Assembly (NCBI GenBank): GCA_964461635.1
Contig: CAYWVC010000004.1
Span: forward strand, 1 to 45,973
Source of the DNA: RGIG3994 sp964461635
Lineage (GTDB): Bacteria; Bacillota; Clostridia; Oscillospirales; CAG-272
Reading direction: 5' to 3'
DNA: 45,973 nt
Part shown: positions 26,023 to 35,026 of the stretch, piece by piece
How the letters are laid out: each line of letters opens with the position of its first letter
Position numbering within the stretch: the first letter of the stretch is position 1
The notes under the pieces: generated by a model
What the model was told of the DNA's origin: nothing
Database searches by the model: none
The model's input: the letters and a program-made list of their open reading frames with translations, nothing else
Translations under genes and position numbers: made by a program

Positions 26023-28800
26023 TCATTCCCGATTGGGGTTAGCTCCGCAACAGTTCTTGTATTTCTTGCCCGATCCGCACGGACAGGGATCGTTCCTGCC
26101 GATCTTCTGTTTGCCCGATATCGTAACGCCCTTCGGCTTTTGCGGAGCGGCGGGACGCTTTACGATCCTGCGTCCGTTGCTGCCCGAAAAGCCCTCGCCG
26201 GTCTCCTTTGCTACGCTGACCCGCTCGGTCGAACGGTCCCTCGGCATAACCGACAGGAGCATCCTTACCGTTCCGTCACGTATTTCCGCGATCATAGAGT
26301 CGAACATCTCGGCACCCACGATACGGTATTCGTTGACCGGATCGCGCTGAGCATAAGCCTGCAACCCTATCTCGTGCTCCAGGTTATCCATAGCGTCGAT
26401 ATGATCCATCCAATGGGTGTCAACGTTCCGCAGGAGTATCGAACGCTGTACCTCGCCGAAGATCTCCGGTCCGAACAGCTCCTTCTTCGATTCGTAAAGC
26501 TTCATCGCACGGTCGGTAAGCAGTGCCGAAAGATCCTCTTTCTTAAGCTTTTTCAGCTCGGCATCGGAGTACGTGAAGTCGTCCGGCTCACAAAGCAAGC
26601 CCATATAGTTGCTCCTCAAGCCGTCAAGATCCCATCCCTCTTTATCCTCTGCACGCGTATATGCCTCGACCGCGTCGTTTATCGTCCCCTTTATCATACC
26701 GATGACAGTATCCGAAACGTCGTCGCCGTTAAGGACCTCTCCGCGCTGTCTGTAAATTATCGCACGTTGCTGATTCATAACGTCGTCGTAGGTAAGAACG
26801 TCGCGGCGGCGCTTGAAGTTATTGTCCTCTATGCGCTTTTGCGCAGTCTCGATGGCGTTGGAGAGTATACGCATATCTATCGCCTCGTCGTCGGCGATAC
26901 CGAGACGGTCGACTATGCCCTGTATGCGCTCACCGGCAAAGAGCCTTATAAGATCGTCCTCGAACGAAATAAAGAATCTCGACTCACCCGGATCGCCCTG
27001 TCGCCCCGAGCGCCCGCGCAGCTGATTGTCAATGCGTCGGCTCTCGTGCCTCTCGGTTCCGAGAATGAAGAGTCCGCCGGCGGCTCTGACCCTCTCTGCC
27101 TCGGGCTCGATCTCACGCTTGAATCTCTCGTAATACTCGTGATATACGCGGCGAGCCTCCGTCACCTCGGCGTCCGAGGTCTGCGAGCTGCCGGTCGCCA
27201 CTGCAATAAGCTCCTCCGGGATGCCGTTCTTTCTCATCTCGGTCTTTGCCATAAATTCGGGATTGCCGCCGAGCATTATGTCGGTACCGCGTCCCGCCAT
27301 ATTCGTGGAAATGGTGACCGCACCGTATCTGCCCGCCTGAGCCACTATCTCCGCCTCGCGCTCGTGATACTTCGCGTTCAGAACGTTGTGCTTTATCCCC
27401 TCACGGCGAAGACGCGCGGACAGTGCCTCCGATTTATCTATCGTTATGGTTCCGACCAGCACGGGCTGACCCTTCCCGTGACACTCCTTGATCTGACGGA
27501 CGATCGCCTCGTACTTTCCCGCGACCGTCTTATAAACGTTATCGGGATGATCGGTACGGATCATAGGCTTGTTGGTGGGGACCTCCACCACGTCAAGGCT
27601 GTATATGGACCTGAACTCCTCCTGCTCGGTGAGCGCCGTTCCCGTCATTCCCGAGAGCTTCTCGTACATACGGAACAGGTTCTGGAAGGTTATGGTCGCC
27701 AAAGTGCGGTTTTCCTTCTGCACCTTCACGTGCTCCTTCGCCTCTATCGCCTGGTGCAGACCGTCGGAATAACGTCTGCCGGGCATAAGACGCCCCGTGA
27801 AGGAATCAACGATCACGACCCCGCTGTCGTTGACGACGTAATCCTCATCAAGGTGCATAATACCGTGTGCGCGGATGGCATTGTTCACGTAATGCGCAAG
27901 CTCGGCATTCTCGGGCTCGGTAAAATTCTCCACCCCGAAGAAGCTCTCTGCCTTTTTTGCTCCCGCCGGGGTAAGGATCACGTTGTGCTTCTTCTCATTC
28001 ACTATATAATCGGCGTCGATATCGTCGTATTCGACCTTCTCGTCAAGCTCCTTGATAACGAACTTTCGGAGCGTGCAGGCAAAGCGATCCGCCTTCGTAT
28101 ACATATCGGTGGATTCCTTGCCCTCGCCCGAGATGATCAAGGGGGTCCTCGCCTCGTCGATCAGGATCGAGTCCACCTCGTCGATGATCGCGAAAACGTG
28201 ACCGCGCTGAGTCATCTGCTCCTTGTATATCACCATATTATCGCGCAGATAATCGAATCCGAATTCGTTATTGGTACCGTAGGTTATATCGGCACGGTAA
28301 GCCGCCTGCTTTTCCTCCCTCGGCTGACCGTGAACGACGAGCCCGGTCGTAAGCCCGAGAAATTCGTACACCCGCCCCATCTCCTCACTGTCACGGCGGG
28401 CAAGGTAATCGTTTACCGTTATGATGTGCACGCCGCGTCCGGTCAGGGCGTTAAGATACGCGGGCATAGTTGCGACGAGGGTCTTACCCTCACCCGTTTT
28501 CATCTCCGCGATCCTGCCCTGATGCAATATGATGCCGCCGAGGAGCTGAACGTAGAACGGACGCTTGCCGAGCACACGGTCATCCGCCTCGCGCACGGTT
28601 GCAAATGCCTCGGGCAACAGTGAATCAAGCGTCTCGCCCGCCTCGTATCTTTGCTTGAATTCCTCGGTCTTATCCCGAAGAGCCTCGTCGGACAAAGCTC
28701 TGTATTCCTCACCGAGTGCCTCGATACGGTCGGCAAGCTTCTTTATTTTTTTGACCTGATGGTCGCTGTAACTGCCAAAAACCTTAGAAAAAAGTCCCAT
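26023..28800 (-). CDS. secA: Preprotein translocase ATPase SecA
   Basis: SecA drives unfolded preproteins through SecYEG. The 925-residue protein shows Walker A MKTGEGKT, motif II IIDEVDSILIDEARTPLIISG, the preprotein-binding region SFTGRLMPGRRYSDGLHQAI, motif V/VI TNMAGRGTDIMLGG and QLRGRSGRQGDPGESRF, the helical scaffold, and the C-terminal zinc tail NDPCPCGSGKKYKNCCG, which binds SecB or ribosomes. TTCCTCC-complement GGAGGAAA stands just before the ATG. Divergent from trmL. Confidence 0.98.
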   Translation of the reverse strand: MGLFSKVFGSYSDHQVKKIKKLADRIEALGEEYRALSDEALRDKTEEFKQRYEAGETLDSLLPEAFATVREADDRVLGKRPFYVQLLGGIILHQGRIAEMKTGEGKTLVATMPAYLNALTGRGVHIITVNDYLARRDSEEMGRVYEFLGLTTGLVVHGQPREEKQAAYRADITYGTNNEFGFDYLRDNMVIYKEQMTQRGHVFAIIDEVDSILIDEARTPLIISGEGKESTDMYTKADRFACTLRKFVIKELDEKVEYDDIDADYIVNEKKHNVILTPAGAKKAESFFGVENFTEPENAELAHYVNNAIRAHGIMHLDEDYVVNDSGVVIVDSFTGRLMPGRRYSDGLHQAIEAKEHVKVQKENRTLATITFQNLFRMYEKLSGMTGTALTEQEEFRSIYSLDVVEVPTNKPMIRTDHPDNVYKTVAGKYEAIVRQIKECHGKGQPVLVGTITIDKSEALSARLRREGIKHNVLNAKYHEREAEIVAQAGRYGAVTISTNMAGRGTDIMLGGNPEFMAKTEMRKNGIPEELIAVATGSSQTSDAEVTEARRVYHEYYERFKREIEPEAERVRAAGGLFILGTERHESRRIDNQLRGRSGRQGDPGESRFFISFEDDLIRLFAGERIQGIVDRLGIADDEAIDMRILSNAIETAQKRIEDNNFKRRRDVLTYDDVMNQQRAIIYRQRGEVLNGDDVSDTVIGMIKGTINDAVEAYTRAEDKEGWDLDGLRSNYMGLLCEPDDFTYSDAELKKLKKEDLSALLTDRAMKLYESKKELFGPEIFGEVQRSILLRNVDTHWMDHIDAMDNLEHEIGLQAYAQRDPVNEYRIVGAEMFDSMIAEIRDGTVRMLLSVMPRDRSTERVSVAKETGEGFSGSNGRRIVKRPAAPQKPKGVTISGKQKIGRNDPCPCGSGKKYKNCCGANPNRE

Positions 28801-28896
28801 TTTTTCCTCCGAATACTTTAAATCATTTTATTATACATCATTTCGGAGCATAATGGCTTATGTTTTTGTAAATTTTATAAAATTTTCTTTTTTCTA

Positions 28897-28926
28897 TTGC
28901 AGAGGACGACCCTCTCATAGTATAAT
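28897..28926 (+). promoter_or_regulatory. Predicted promoter of trmL-mnmA
   Basis: -35 TTGCAG (28897-28902), 18-base spacer containing a small AGAGG/CCTCT inverted repeat, -10 TATAAT (28921-28926). Confidence 0.6.
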
Positions 28927-28958
28927 ATCCCCGAAATAACGACCGAAAGGCACTTTTG

Positions 28959-29471
28959 ATGGACATAAACATAGTACTTTGCGAGCCGGAGATCCCGCAG
29001 AACACCGGCAACATCGCCCGCACCTGCGCGGCGATAGGAGCCTCGCTCCACCTTATCAAGCCGCTCGGCTTTGAGATCGACGACCGGAAGCTTAAGCGCG
29101 CGGGGCTTGACTATTGGCATCTGCTCGATATAACCTACTACGAGGGTATCGACGACTTTTTTTCGAAAAATCCCGATGCCGCGGTCTACTTTTTCTCCAC
29201 CAAGGCACCGCGCAGTTTTTCCGAGGTAACGTACCCGAAAAAGGTTTATCTGATGTTCGGCAAGGAGACCGCAGGCTTGCCGGAGGAGTTGCTCCTGTCA
29301 CACCCGGACAGCACGGTAAGGATACCGATGCGCGATCACCTGCGTTCGCTCAACCTTTCGAATTCCGTTGCGGTCGCGGTTTACGAGGTCCTGCGTCAAC
29401 GGAACTACGAGGGCTTGCGCGGAGACGGAGCCCTTACACGGTATAGCTGGGAGACAACGCACGATGAGTAA
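28959..29471 (+). CDS. trmL: tRNA (cytidine(34)-2'-O)-methyltransferase
   Basis: SPOUT-class methyltransferase, 170 residues, that 2'-O-methylates the wobble base of tRNA-Leu isoacceptors. The trefoil-knot motifs are clear: EPEIPQNTGNIARTC (motif 1), LMFGKETAGLPEELL (motif 2) and IPMRDHLRSLNLSNSVAVAVYE (motif 3). ATG at 28959 follows GAAAGG by eight bases; the TTG just before it is ignored. Its end overlaps the mnmA start by eight bases, so the two tRNA wobble-modification genes are coupled. Confidence 0.95.
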   Translation: MDINIVLCEPEIPQNTGNIARTCAAIGASLHLIKPLGFEIDDRKLKRAGLDYWHLLDITYYEGIDDFFSKNPDAAVYFFSTKAPRSFSEVTYPKKVYLMFGKETAGLPEELLLSHPDSTVRIPMRDHLRSLNLSNSVAVAVYEVLRQRNYEGLRGDGALTRYSWETTHDE

Positions 29472-30489
29472 AAGGGTTCTTTGCGCTATGAGCGGCGGGG
29501 TAGACAGCTCTGCCGCCGCTCTGCTGCTCTGCGATGCCGGATACGACGTTACGGGAGTCACACTTCGGCTTGCATCGGACGGCGAACGCGACGTTGCCGA
29601 TGCCGCGTCGGTCTGCCGCTCGATCGGTATACCGCACGTTGCGCTCGATATGCAAAAGGATTTCAGATCGCTTGTGGAGCTTCCGTTTTGCGAGGCATAC
29701 CTGCGCGGCGAAACCCCCAACCCTTGCATCGCGTGCAACAAATATATAAAATTCGGCTTACTGCTCGACTATGCCGACGAAAACGGCTATGAGATGATCT
29801 CCACGGGACATTACGTCGGCAAGACCGAATACCGGGGTCATACGCTCCTTCGCCGTGCGAACGACGAAAAAAAGGATCAGAGCTACGTGCTCTGGCAACT
29901 CCCCGAGAGCACCGTACAGCGCACGTTATTTCCACTCTGCGGACTTACGAAGCCCGAAATAAGAGCATTGACGGAGGCTCGGGGGCTCGTCGCCGCCGCG
30001 CGCTCCGACAGTCAGGATATTTGCTTCGTGCCCGACGGGAATTACGTCGCATTTATTGAAAAGCTTACCGGCACGCACACACCTCCCGGAAACTACGTTG
30101 ACGCAAGCGGCCGTGTGCTCGGCACTCACCGCGGACACGTCCGATACACCGTAGGTCAGCGCAAGGGGCTCGGCATAGCCCTCGGCGAGCCGGCATTCGT
30201 CACGGCAAAGGATCCCGCCGCCAATACCGTCACGCTCGGAAAAAACATGGAGCTGTTTAAACGTGAGATAACGGTTCGCGATGCAATTATCAGCGAGGCC
30301 TTTCCCCTGCCCGGCAGGTTCAAGGTCAAGCTCCGTTACGCACACAAGGCGGCGGATGCCGAGGTCTTCGATCTCGGTGACGGTCGGTTGCGCATAGTAT
30401 TCGACGAGCCGCAACGCGCCCCCGCAAAGGGGCAATCGGCGGTCGTATATTTTGAGGATCTGCTCTGCGGCGGCGGCTTTATAGAATAA
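29464..30489 (+). CDS. mnmA: tRNA-specific 2-thiouridylase MnmA
   Basis: MnmA adds sulfur to U34 of tRNA-Lys, -Glu and -Gln, using ATP and a persulfide. The 341-residue protein has the PP-loop AMSGGVDSSAAA, the first catalytic Cys in NPCIACNKYIKFG, STGHY, DQSYVLW, the second Cys in SQDICFVPDGNY, and GHVRYTVGQRKGLGIA. The ATG at 29464 lies within the last codons of trmL. Together with MnmM (40746) this window encodes two steps acting on the same wobble uridine, though the genes are far apart. Confidence 0.96.
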   Translation: MSKRVLCAMSGGVDSSAAALLLCDAGYDVTGVTLRLASDGERDVADAASVCRSIGIPHVALDMQKDFRSLVELPFCEAYLRGETPNPCIACNKYIKFGLLLDYADENGYEMISTGHYVGKTEYRGHTLLRRANDEKKDQSYVLWQLPESTVQRTLFPLCGLTKPEIRALTEARGLVAAARSDSQDICFVPDGNYVAFIEKLTGTHTPPGNYVDASGRVLGTHRGHVRYTVGQRKGLGIALGEPAFVTAKDPAANTVTLGKNMELFKREITVRDAIISEAFPLPGRFKVKLRYAHKAADAEVFDLGDGRLRIVFDEPQRAPAKGQSAVVYFEDLLCGGGFIE

Positions 30490-30502
30490 GAAATGCCAAA
30501 AA

Positions 30503-30538
30503 TTCTGCCTCGGATGCGTTTATGCATCCGAGGCAGAA
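30503..30538. terminator. Bidirectional terminator between mnmA and the phosphohexomutase gene
   Basis: Fifteen-bp perfect stem (30503-30517 with 30524-30538), six-base loop, flanked by AAAA on the left and ATTTT on the right, serving both convergent genes. Confidence 0.85.
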
Positions 30539-30543
30539 CGATT

Positions 30544-31959
30544 TTATAATTCAAGGAAGCTCTTAAAGCTTCCGATAAGCTCCCTTCCCGCGCTCTCACA
30601 ATCCGACTCCGCAAATATACGGAGCAGCGGCTCGGTGCCGGAGAATCGGCAGATCACGAAGGAGCCGTCGGCAAAATAGACCTTGCATCCGTCGGCATAG
30701 CTGACCCGCTCGATCGGTCTTCCGAAATTCGGGAGGCGCTTTTCGATCATAACGGTACGCTCGATCTCGGATTTCTTCTCGGGTTCAAACGTAAGATTAT
30801 CCTCGACCATAACGAAGCTGCCGTATCTGTCGGTAAGCTTTTTCCACAGCTCGGACGGAGACATTCCGACAGCACAGATCATCTCCACGAACAGAGCCGC
30901 GGCATATATCGAATCCTTGCCGAAGATATGCCCGCGAACGGTTAGACCGCCAGACGATTCCCCGCCGAGCACGGCGTCGGTTTCGTCAAGCTTTGCCGAA
31001 ACGTACTTAAAGCCCACTGGAACCTCGTAGCACGTTTCGCCGTAATCCTCCGCCATACGGTCAAGAATATGTGTGGTTGCAACCGTGCGCACCACCGGAC
31101 CCTTCCAACCGCGGTACTCGTGCAGATAATAATACAGCATAGCAAGGATCTGATTGGCGTCCACGTACTCGCCGTTTCTGTCGATCACGCCGAGCCGATC
31201 ACCGTCGCCGTCGGTGGCTATACCGAGGTCGTAGCCCTCCGCAACTACACGCTCACTCAGATCAAAGAGACGGTTTTTGCCGGGAGCCGGCATACTGCCG
31301 CCGAAATACGCGTCCTTGTTATAATTCATAAGATCGACGGTGCAACGCGCCGTATAAAGTATGACCATAAGCGGATACGTGCCCGACCCGTGCATAGGAT
31401 CGAACAGTATTCTCGGTCCGCGCTCCCTGATTGCGTCCATATCAAGGTTCGATATGATAGAGTCTATAAACCCGTTGAAGGGATTCTTCAAATACTCGAT
31501 CATACCGCCACGCTCGGCATCCTCAAATGGCATATAATGCGGCTCGGACACCTCGGATATCAATTGCTCAAGTCTCCCGGTGCGCTCCACGGGGGCATCC
31601 CTGCCCTCGTCCACTATAAGCTTTATTCCGTTGTATTCGGGGGGATTGTGGCTTGCGGTCACCTCAAGCCCGTAATGCAAGCCCATACTCTTGACGGTAT
31701 ACATAATGAGAGGCGTGGGCGCAGAGCGCTTCATACAGATAACGCGCACACCGTTTGCGCAAAGAGCCCCTGCCAGCCAACGCGACGCGCGGTCGGACAG
31801 AAACCTGCGGTCGTAACCGATGACAACGGGCTTGTCCATGTGCCCTTCCTCGCGCATCAGAGCCGCAACGCCCTGCGCAACGCGGCAAACGTTATCAAAT
31901 GTAAAATCCTCACCTATAACGGCTCTCCAGCCGCCGGTGCCGAACCTTATCTCCGACAT
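30544..31959 (-). CDS. Phosphoglucomutase/phosphomannomutase family protein
   Basis: Alpha-D-phosphohexomutase, 471 residues. The catalytic phosphoserine is in VTASHNPPEYNG, the Mg2+ loop is TDGDGDRLG, the sugar-specificity loop is GGESSGG, and the phosphate-binding loop is CRFSGTEPLLRIFAE (the family's usual RxSGTEP with Phe in place of Pro). It interconverts hexose 1- and 6-phosphates; the loop GGESSGG fits phosphoglucomutase or phosphomannomutase, while pairing with nagB three bases upstream suggests an amino-sugar or glucose role. Exact substrate unproven. Confidence 0.9.
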   Translation of the reverse strand: MSEIRFGTGGWRAVIGEDFTFDNVCRVAQGVAALMREEGHMDKPVVIGYDRRFLSDRASRWLAGALCANGVRVICMKRSAPTPLIMYTVKSMGLHYGLEVTASHNPPEYNGIKLIVDEGRDAPVERTGRLEQLISEVSEPHYMPFEDAERGGMIEYLKNPFNGFIDSIISNLDMDAIRERGPRILFDPMHGSGTYPLMVILYTARCTVDLMNYNKDAYFGGSMPAPGKNRLFDLSERVVAEGYDLGIATDGDGDRLGVIDRNGEYVDANQILAMLYYYLHEYRGWKGPVVRTVATTHILDRMAEDYGETCYEVPVGFKYVSAKLDETDAVLGGESSGGLTVRGHIFGKDSIYAAALFVEMICAVGMSPSELWKKLTDRYGSFVMVEDNLTFEPEKKSEIERTVMIEKRLPNFGRPIERVSYADGCKVYFADGSFVICRFSGTEPLLRIFAESDCESAGRELIGSFKSFLEL

Positions 31960-31962
31960 ACG

Positions 31963-32673
31963 TTACTCTTCGCTGTAAACCACGGTCACGTCGCCGTGAA
32001 GCTGAAGAAGAGAGGCGGGAAGCTGCGGGGTGATCTTGCCGTTTATCGCCCGCTCGATCACCTCTGCCTTTTTCTTGCCGTTGGCAATGAGAAGTATCTT
32101 CCTTGCCTGCATAATCGATCCCATTCCCATCGAAATCGCCTGCTTCGGCACGGCATCAACGCTCTCAAAGAACCTTGAGTTCGCCTCCACGGTCGAAGGT
32201 AAAAGATCCGCCACGTGCGTCTCACCAATGAAAAAGTCGTCGGGCTCGTTAAAGCCTATATGACCGTCAAAGCCGATGCCGAGGAGCTGCAGGTCGATCC
32301 CGCCGAGGCGTCTTATGCGGGCATCGTATTCACGACATTCCGCATTGAGGTCATCGGCACAGCCGTTCGGAACGAAGGTGTTCTCGGGCTTGATATTAAC
32401 GTGATCGAACAGGTGCTCCTGCATAAAATAACGGTAGCTCTGCCCGTGATCGCCGCCAAGACCGACGTATTCGTCAAGGTTGACCGAAACGGTCTCGCCG
32501 AAATCAAGCTCCCCGTTTTCATATTTTTTGACAAGATATTCGTAGATCCCGATAGGAGACGAGCCGGTAGCAAGACCGAGCACGCAGTCGGGCTTCACGA
32601 TGACCTGCGCCGCAATAATATCGGCGGCTATCTTACTTAACTGATCGTAATCCTTCGCTTTGATAACTTTCAT
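31963..32673 (-). CDS. nagB: Glucosamine-6-phosphate deaminase
   Basis: NagB turns glucosamine-6-phosphate into fructose-6-phosphate and ammonia, feeding amino sugars into glycolysis. The 236-residue protein has LATGSSPIGIYEYL, NLDEYVGL with the enolisation Asp, and GIGFDGHIGFNEP with the ring-opening Asp-His-Glu. ATG at 32673 follows AAAGGTGG by five bases; an in-frame GTG nine bases further up sits inside that ribosome site. No nagA is adjacent, so GlcNAc-6-phosphate deacetylation must be encoded elsewhere. Confidence 0.95.
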   Translation of the reverse strand: MKVIKAKDYDQLSKIAADIIAAQVIVKPDCVLGLATGSSPIGIYEYLVKKYENGELDFGETVSVNLDEYVGLGGDHGQSYRYFMQEHLFDHVNIKPENTFVPNGCADDLNAECREYDARIRRLGGIDLQLLGIGFDGHIGFNEPDDFFIGETHVADLLPSTVEANSRFFESVDAVPKQAISMGMGSIMQARKILLIANGKKKAEVIERAINGKITPQLPASLLQLHGDVTVVYSEE

Positions 32674-32708
32674 AGCATCCACCTTTATACAAAAAATAAT
32701 TTATCTTT

Positions 32709-32737
32709 ATTTTATCACAGCCCGTCCGCGAAATCAA
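32709..32737 (-). promoter_or_regulatory. Predicted promoter of nagB
   Basis: Read leftward: -35 TTGATT (32737-32732), 17-base spacer, -10 TAAAAT (32714-32709), about 35 bases before the ATG. Confidence 0.6.
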
Positions 32738-32830
32738 CGGTTTGCCGTACTTTTTTCGCGTTTTTTTACACCCGGCGGCACGATTTAATGTTTGACGTTG
32801 AAAATATGCCGTTGCAAACGAATGAAGCCA

Positions 32831-33418
32831 TTACCCGAGGCGTAACGACTCGCACAGTGCCGCGATCCTCTTGCAATTCTCGGCAATATTCCCCTTCATC
32901 ATAAAGCTCCCGCTCACGGCGAAAACGTGCCCGTCGGCAAGATAGTCGGCAAGCTTTTCCATATCTACGCCGCCGGTCGGTATAAATCTCATTTGCGGAA
33001 ATACCGCCGCCAGTGCCCGAACGGCATCCGCCCCGCCGTAAAGCCCGGCGGGATAATAATTAACCACCGAGATCCCCTCGTCAAGCGCGTGCATAATCTC
33101 GGTCGGGGTCATACACCCGGGATAATAATCAATATTATCCCAGCGGCAGATCGCCGCAACCTCGTCCGAAAAGCCGGGGGAAGCGATAAATTTCGCCCCC
33201 GCCTCCAACACCGCGTGACACTGAGCCGCGTTTATAACGGTTCCCGCGCCTATACGCATATCGGGGTAAAGGCTTGTCCCCAGCCTGATCGCCTCCGTCG
33301 CGCACGGAGTCCTGAGCGATATCTCGGCACATCCGATCCCGCCCTCGCGGATGGCACCGAGGATACCCTCGGTCTCATTAACGTCGTTTATCACGACTAC
33401 GGGAATTACTCTATCCAT
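32831..33418 (-). CDS. KDPG/KHG aldolase homologue with Asn at the Schiff-base position
   Basis: Class I aldolase fold of the KDPG aldolase (Eda) family, 195 residues. Glu32 in EISLRTP, GAGTVIN, ASPGFSDE, PGCMTPTE and PTGGV match the family. The strand that should read KFFPA or KLFPA reads VNYYPAGLYGG: Asn120 (codon AAT at 33061-33059) replaces the lysine that forms the Schiff base, so normal aldol cleavage should fail. It may be an inactive or repurposed enzyme. The ATG at 33418 follows AGAGG by seven bases; an ATG at 33436 has no ribosome site. A consensus promoter suggests it is well expressed. Confidence 0.88.
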   Translation of the reverse strand: MDRVIPVVVINDVNETEGILGAIREGGIGCAEISLRTPCATEAIRLGTSLYPDMRIGAGTVINAAQCHAVLEAGAKFIASPGFSDEVAAICRWDNIDYYPGCMTPTEIMHALDEGISVVNYYPAGLYGGADAVRALAAVFPQMRFIPTGGVDMEKLADYLADGHVFAVSGSFMMKGNIAENCKRIAALCESLRLG

Positions 33419-33457
33419 ATATAAACCTCTTTGCATAAATCAGATCTTGCATTAGAG

Positions 33458-33486
33458 ATTATAGCAATCTGTCCCGCGGTTGTCAA
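33458..33486 (-). promoter_or_regulatory. Consensus promoter of the aldolase homologue
   Basis: Read leftward: perfect -35 TTGACA (33486-33481), 17-base spacer, perfect -10 TATAAT (33463-33458). Confidence 0.75.
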
Positions 33487-33567
33487 TAAGGAAAATACAA
33501 TCCGCCCGTTTTTGCGGGCAACGCGGAGGCATTTTACAGCCCGACGGCAAAATATACCGCCGATCCC

Positions 33568-33596
33568 TTGACTAAGCCGCAAAAAAATGTTATACT
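33568..33596 (+). promoter_or_regulatory. Predicted promoter of the HAD phosphatase gene
   Basis: -35 TTGACT (33568-33573), 17-base spacer, -10 TATACT (33591-33596). Confidence 0.65.
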
Positions 33597-33637
33597 GTAC
33601 CGTATAAAAAACGGTCAAAACGGAGGCACAAAACTCG

Positions 33638-34318
33638 ATGCAAGCTTGTCAAGGTAAAATCAAAGCGGTAATATTGGACTTCAACGGAACTATGCTGTTT
33701 GATTCGCATATCCACCGCGCGGTATGGCTTGATTTTATTCCCGCTCACGGCGGAACGGTCGAAACGGGCGACCTTGACCGCAGAATACTCGGTTGCGACA
33801 ACGCACATATATTACGGGGCTTTTTCGGTGAGCTCACCGACGCGGAGGTCGACCGACTTGCTTACGAGAAGGAAGCCGAATATCGCCGCAGATGCCTGCT
33901 TGAGGGGGACAGCTTACGCCTCGTTAACGGGGTGGAGGAATTTCTTGATTACCTCGTGTCCGAAAATATTCCGCATACGATTGCTACGGGGTCGGACAAA
34001 TACAACGTTGACTTTTACTTCGAGCATTTTTCGCTCGGAAAATGGTTTGAGCGATCGGACGTCGTGCTTGACGACGGGAGCTTCCCGGGCAAGCCCTCGC
34101 CCGATATATACCTTATCGCCGCCGACAAGCTCGGCGTCGCGCCGGGAGATTGCCTCGTTGTCGAGGATTCACACGCCGGAGTACAATCGGCGCGAAATGC
34201 CGGCATAGGTCGTGTCATCGGTGTAAGCACCGCCAAGACTGCGGATTATTATCTGAGTGCCGGCGGCGTGGATCGCCTCGTGCCCGATTTTTCGGATTGG
34301 AAGAACTTCTTAAGCTGA
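33638..34318 (+). CDS. HAD-family phosphatase, beta-phosphoglucomutase-like
   Basis: A 226-residue HAD hydrolase with C1-type helical cap. Motif I is DFNGT, where the nucleophilic Asp is present and the usual second Asp is Asn; motif II is ATGSDKYN; motif III Lys is in FPGKPSPDIY; motif IV is VVEDSHAGVQSA. DFNGT is known in some HAD subgroups. The motif III/IV spacing and GKPSPDIY fit sugar-phosphate phosphatases or beta-phosphoglucomutase relatives. GGAGG lies 11 bases before the ATG, a long spacing. Monocistronic, divergent from the aldolase homologue. Confidence 0.88.
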   Translation: MQACQGKIKAVILDFNGTMLFDSHIHRAVWLDFIPAHGGTVETGDLDRRILGCDNAHILRGFFGELTDAEVDRLAYEKEAEYRRRCLLEGDSLRLVNGVEEFLDYLVSENIPHTIATGSDKYNVDFYFEHFSLGKWFERSDVVLDDGSFPGKPSPDIYLIAADKLGVAPGDCLVVEDSHAGVQSARNAGIGRVIGVSTAKTADYYLSAGGVDRLVPDFSDWKNFLS

Positions 34319-34371
34319 ATAACGAAGGTCGCGAGAACAGGCACCTTGAGGACGGCATCGGAATTACCGTT

Positions 34372-34409
34372 ATTCGGGGCGGTGTGCCATACGGCACACC
34401 GCCCCGAAT
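34372..34409. terminator. Bidirectional terminator between HAD and papain-like genes
   Basis: Seventeen-bp perfect stem (34372-34388 with 34393-34409), loop atac, between convergent genes. Confidence 0.8.
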
Positions 34410-34415
34410 CGTCAT

Positions 34416-34982
34416 TCACATGGCATCGGCATATTCCCTTAATTTGCCGCAATAGACCACGGTATGCGGAAGATCCATAAAGTGGATAGGTTGAACGATC
34501 GACGGCAGTTGCTCTGCCCCGTCGACACCGCATTCCCGACAAATCGCTTTCACGAACTCCGAGCAATAATAGCAGTGATCCTTCTCGCGCTTTATATGTA
34601 TTGCAGCCAAATACAATCCAAGGTAGTTATAATGATAGCTCTCCCGGTGCGAGTACATTTGAGGCAGTATTTCGCAGATCTCCTCGTAGCGTTCCGCGCT
34701 GATCTCGACCGCAAGCACGGCGACCTTTGTTTTTCGGAACCGATCAAAGGTTCCCGAATAAGGCGATTCCAAAACAAAACCGCCCCAGAACGGATTGCGC
34801 GGGTATCTGCGCCCAAATGAATACATTTGCGCAAGATCCTCCGATACGCTGACCGAAACGTGATTATATTTCGCTCCGGTCACAAATTTCAAAATGCGTG
34901 ACAGCATCGTTCCCGTCTGACTGAGGACTATATACAACCGTTTGGTTTCGCCGTTTTCCGTATTATATTCTTTTCCCGACAT
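34416..34982 (-). CDS. Permuted papain-like (YiiX/NlpC-P60 clan) protein
   Basis: A 188-residue protein with the circularly permuted papain arrangement: His41 in AKYNHVSVSV comes first and the catalytic Cys140 in CYYCSEFVKAI follows. This order is typical of YaeF/YiiX-like amidases, which act on lipids, peptidoglycan or isopeptide-like bonds. No signal peptide is seen, so it is probably cytoplasmic. The nearest GGAG is about 14 bases before the ATG at 34982 and no better in-frame start exists, so the start is less sure. It is 44 bases downstream of alr. Confidence 0.78.
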   Translation of the reverse strand: MSGKEYNTENGETKRLYIVLSQTGTMLSRILKFVTGAKYNHVSVSVSEDLAQMYSFGRRYPRNPFWGGFVLESPYSGTFDRFRKTKVAVLAVEISAERYEEICEILPQMYSHRESYHYNYLGLYLAAIHIKREKDHCYYCSEFVKAICRECGVDGAEQLPSIVQPIHFMDLPHTVVYCGKLREYADAM

Positions 34983-35026
34983 TTTTCTTTTATCATCTCC
35001 TTCAAAACGTGAGAGCGCGTCACATA

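Noticed and set aside
26140..28623. An 827-codon open frame on the + strand opposite secA
   Set aside because: Antisense shadow of secA, rich in Arg/His/Leu in the way such shadows are, with no start signal.
33638..34318. HAD phosphatase as inactive because of Asn in DFNGT
   Set aside because: The DFNGT form occurs in some HAD subgroups and the nucleophile Asp and other motifs are intact, so loss of activity is not indicated.
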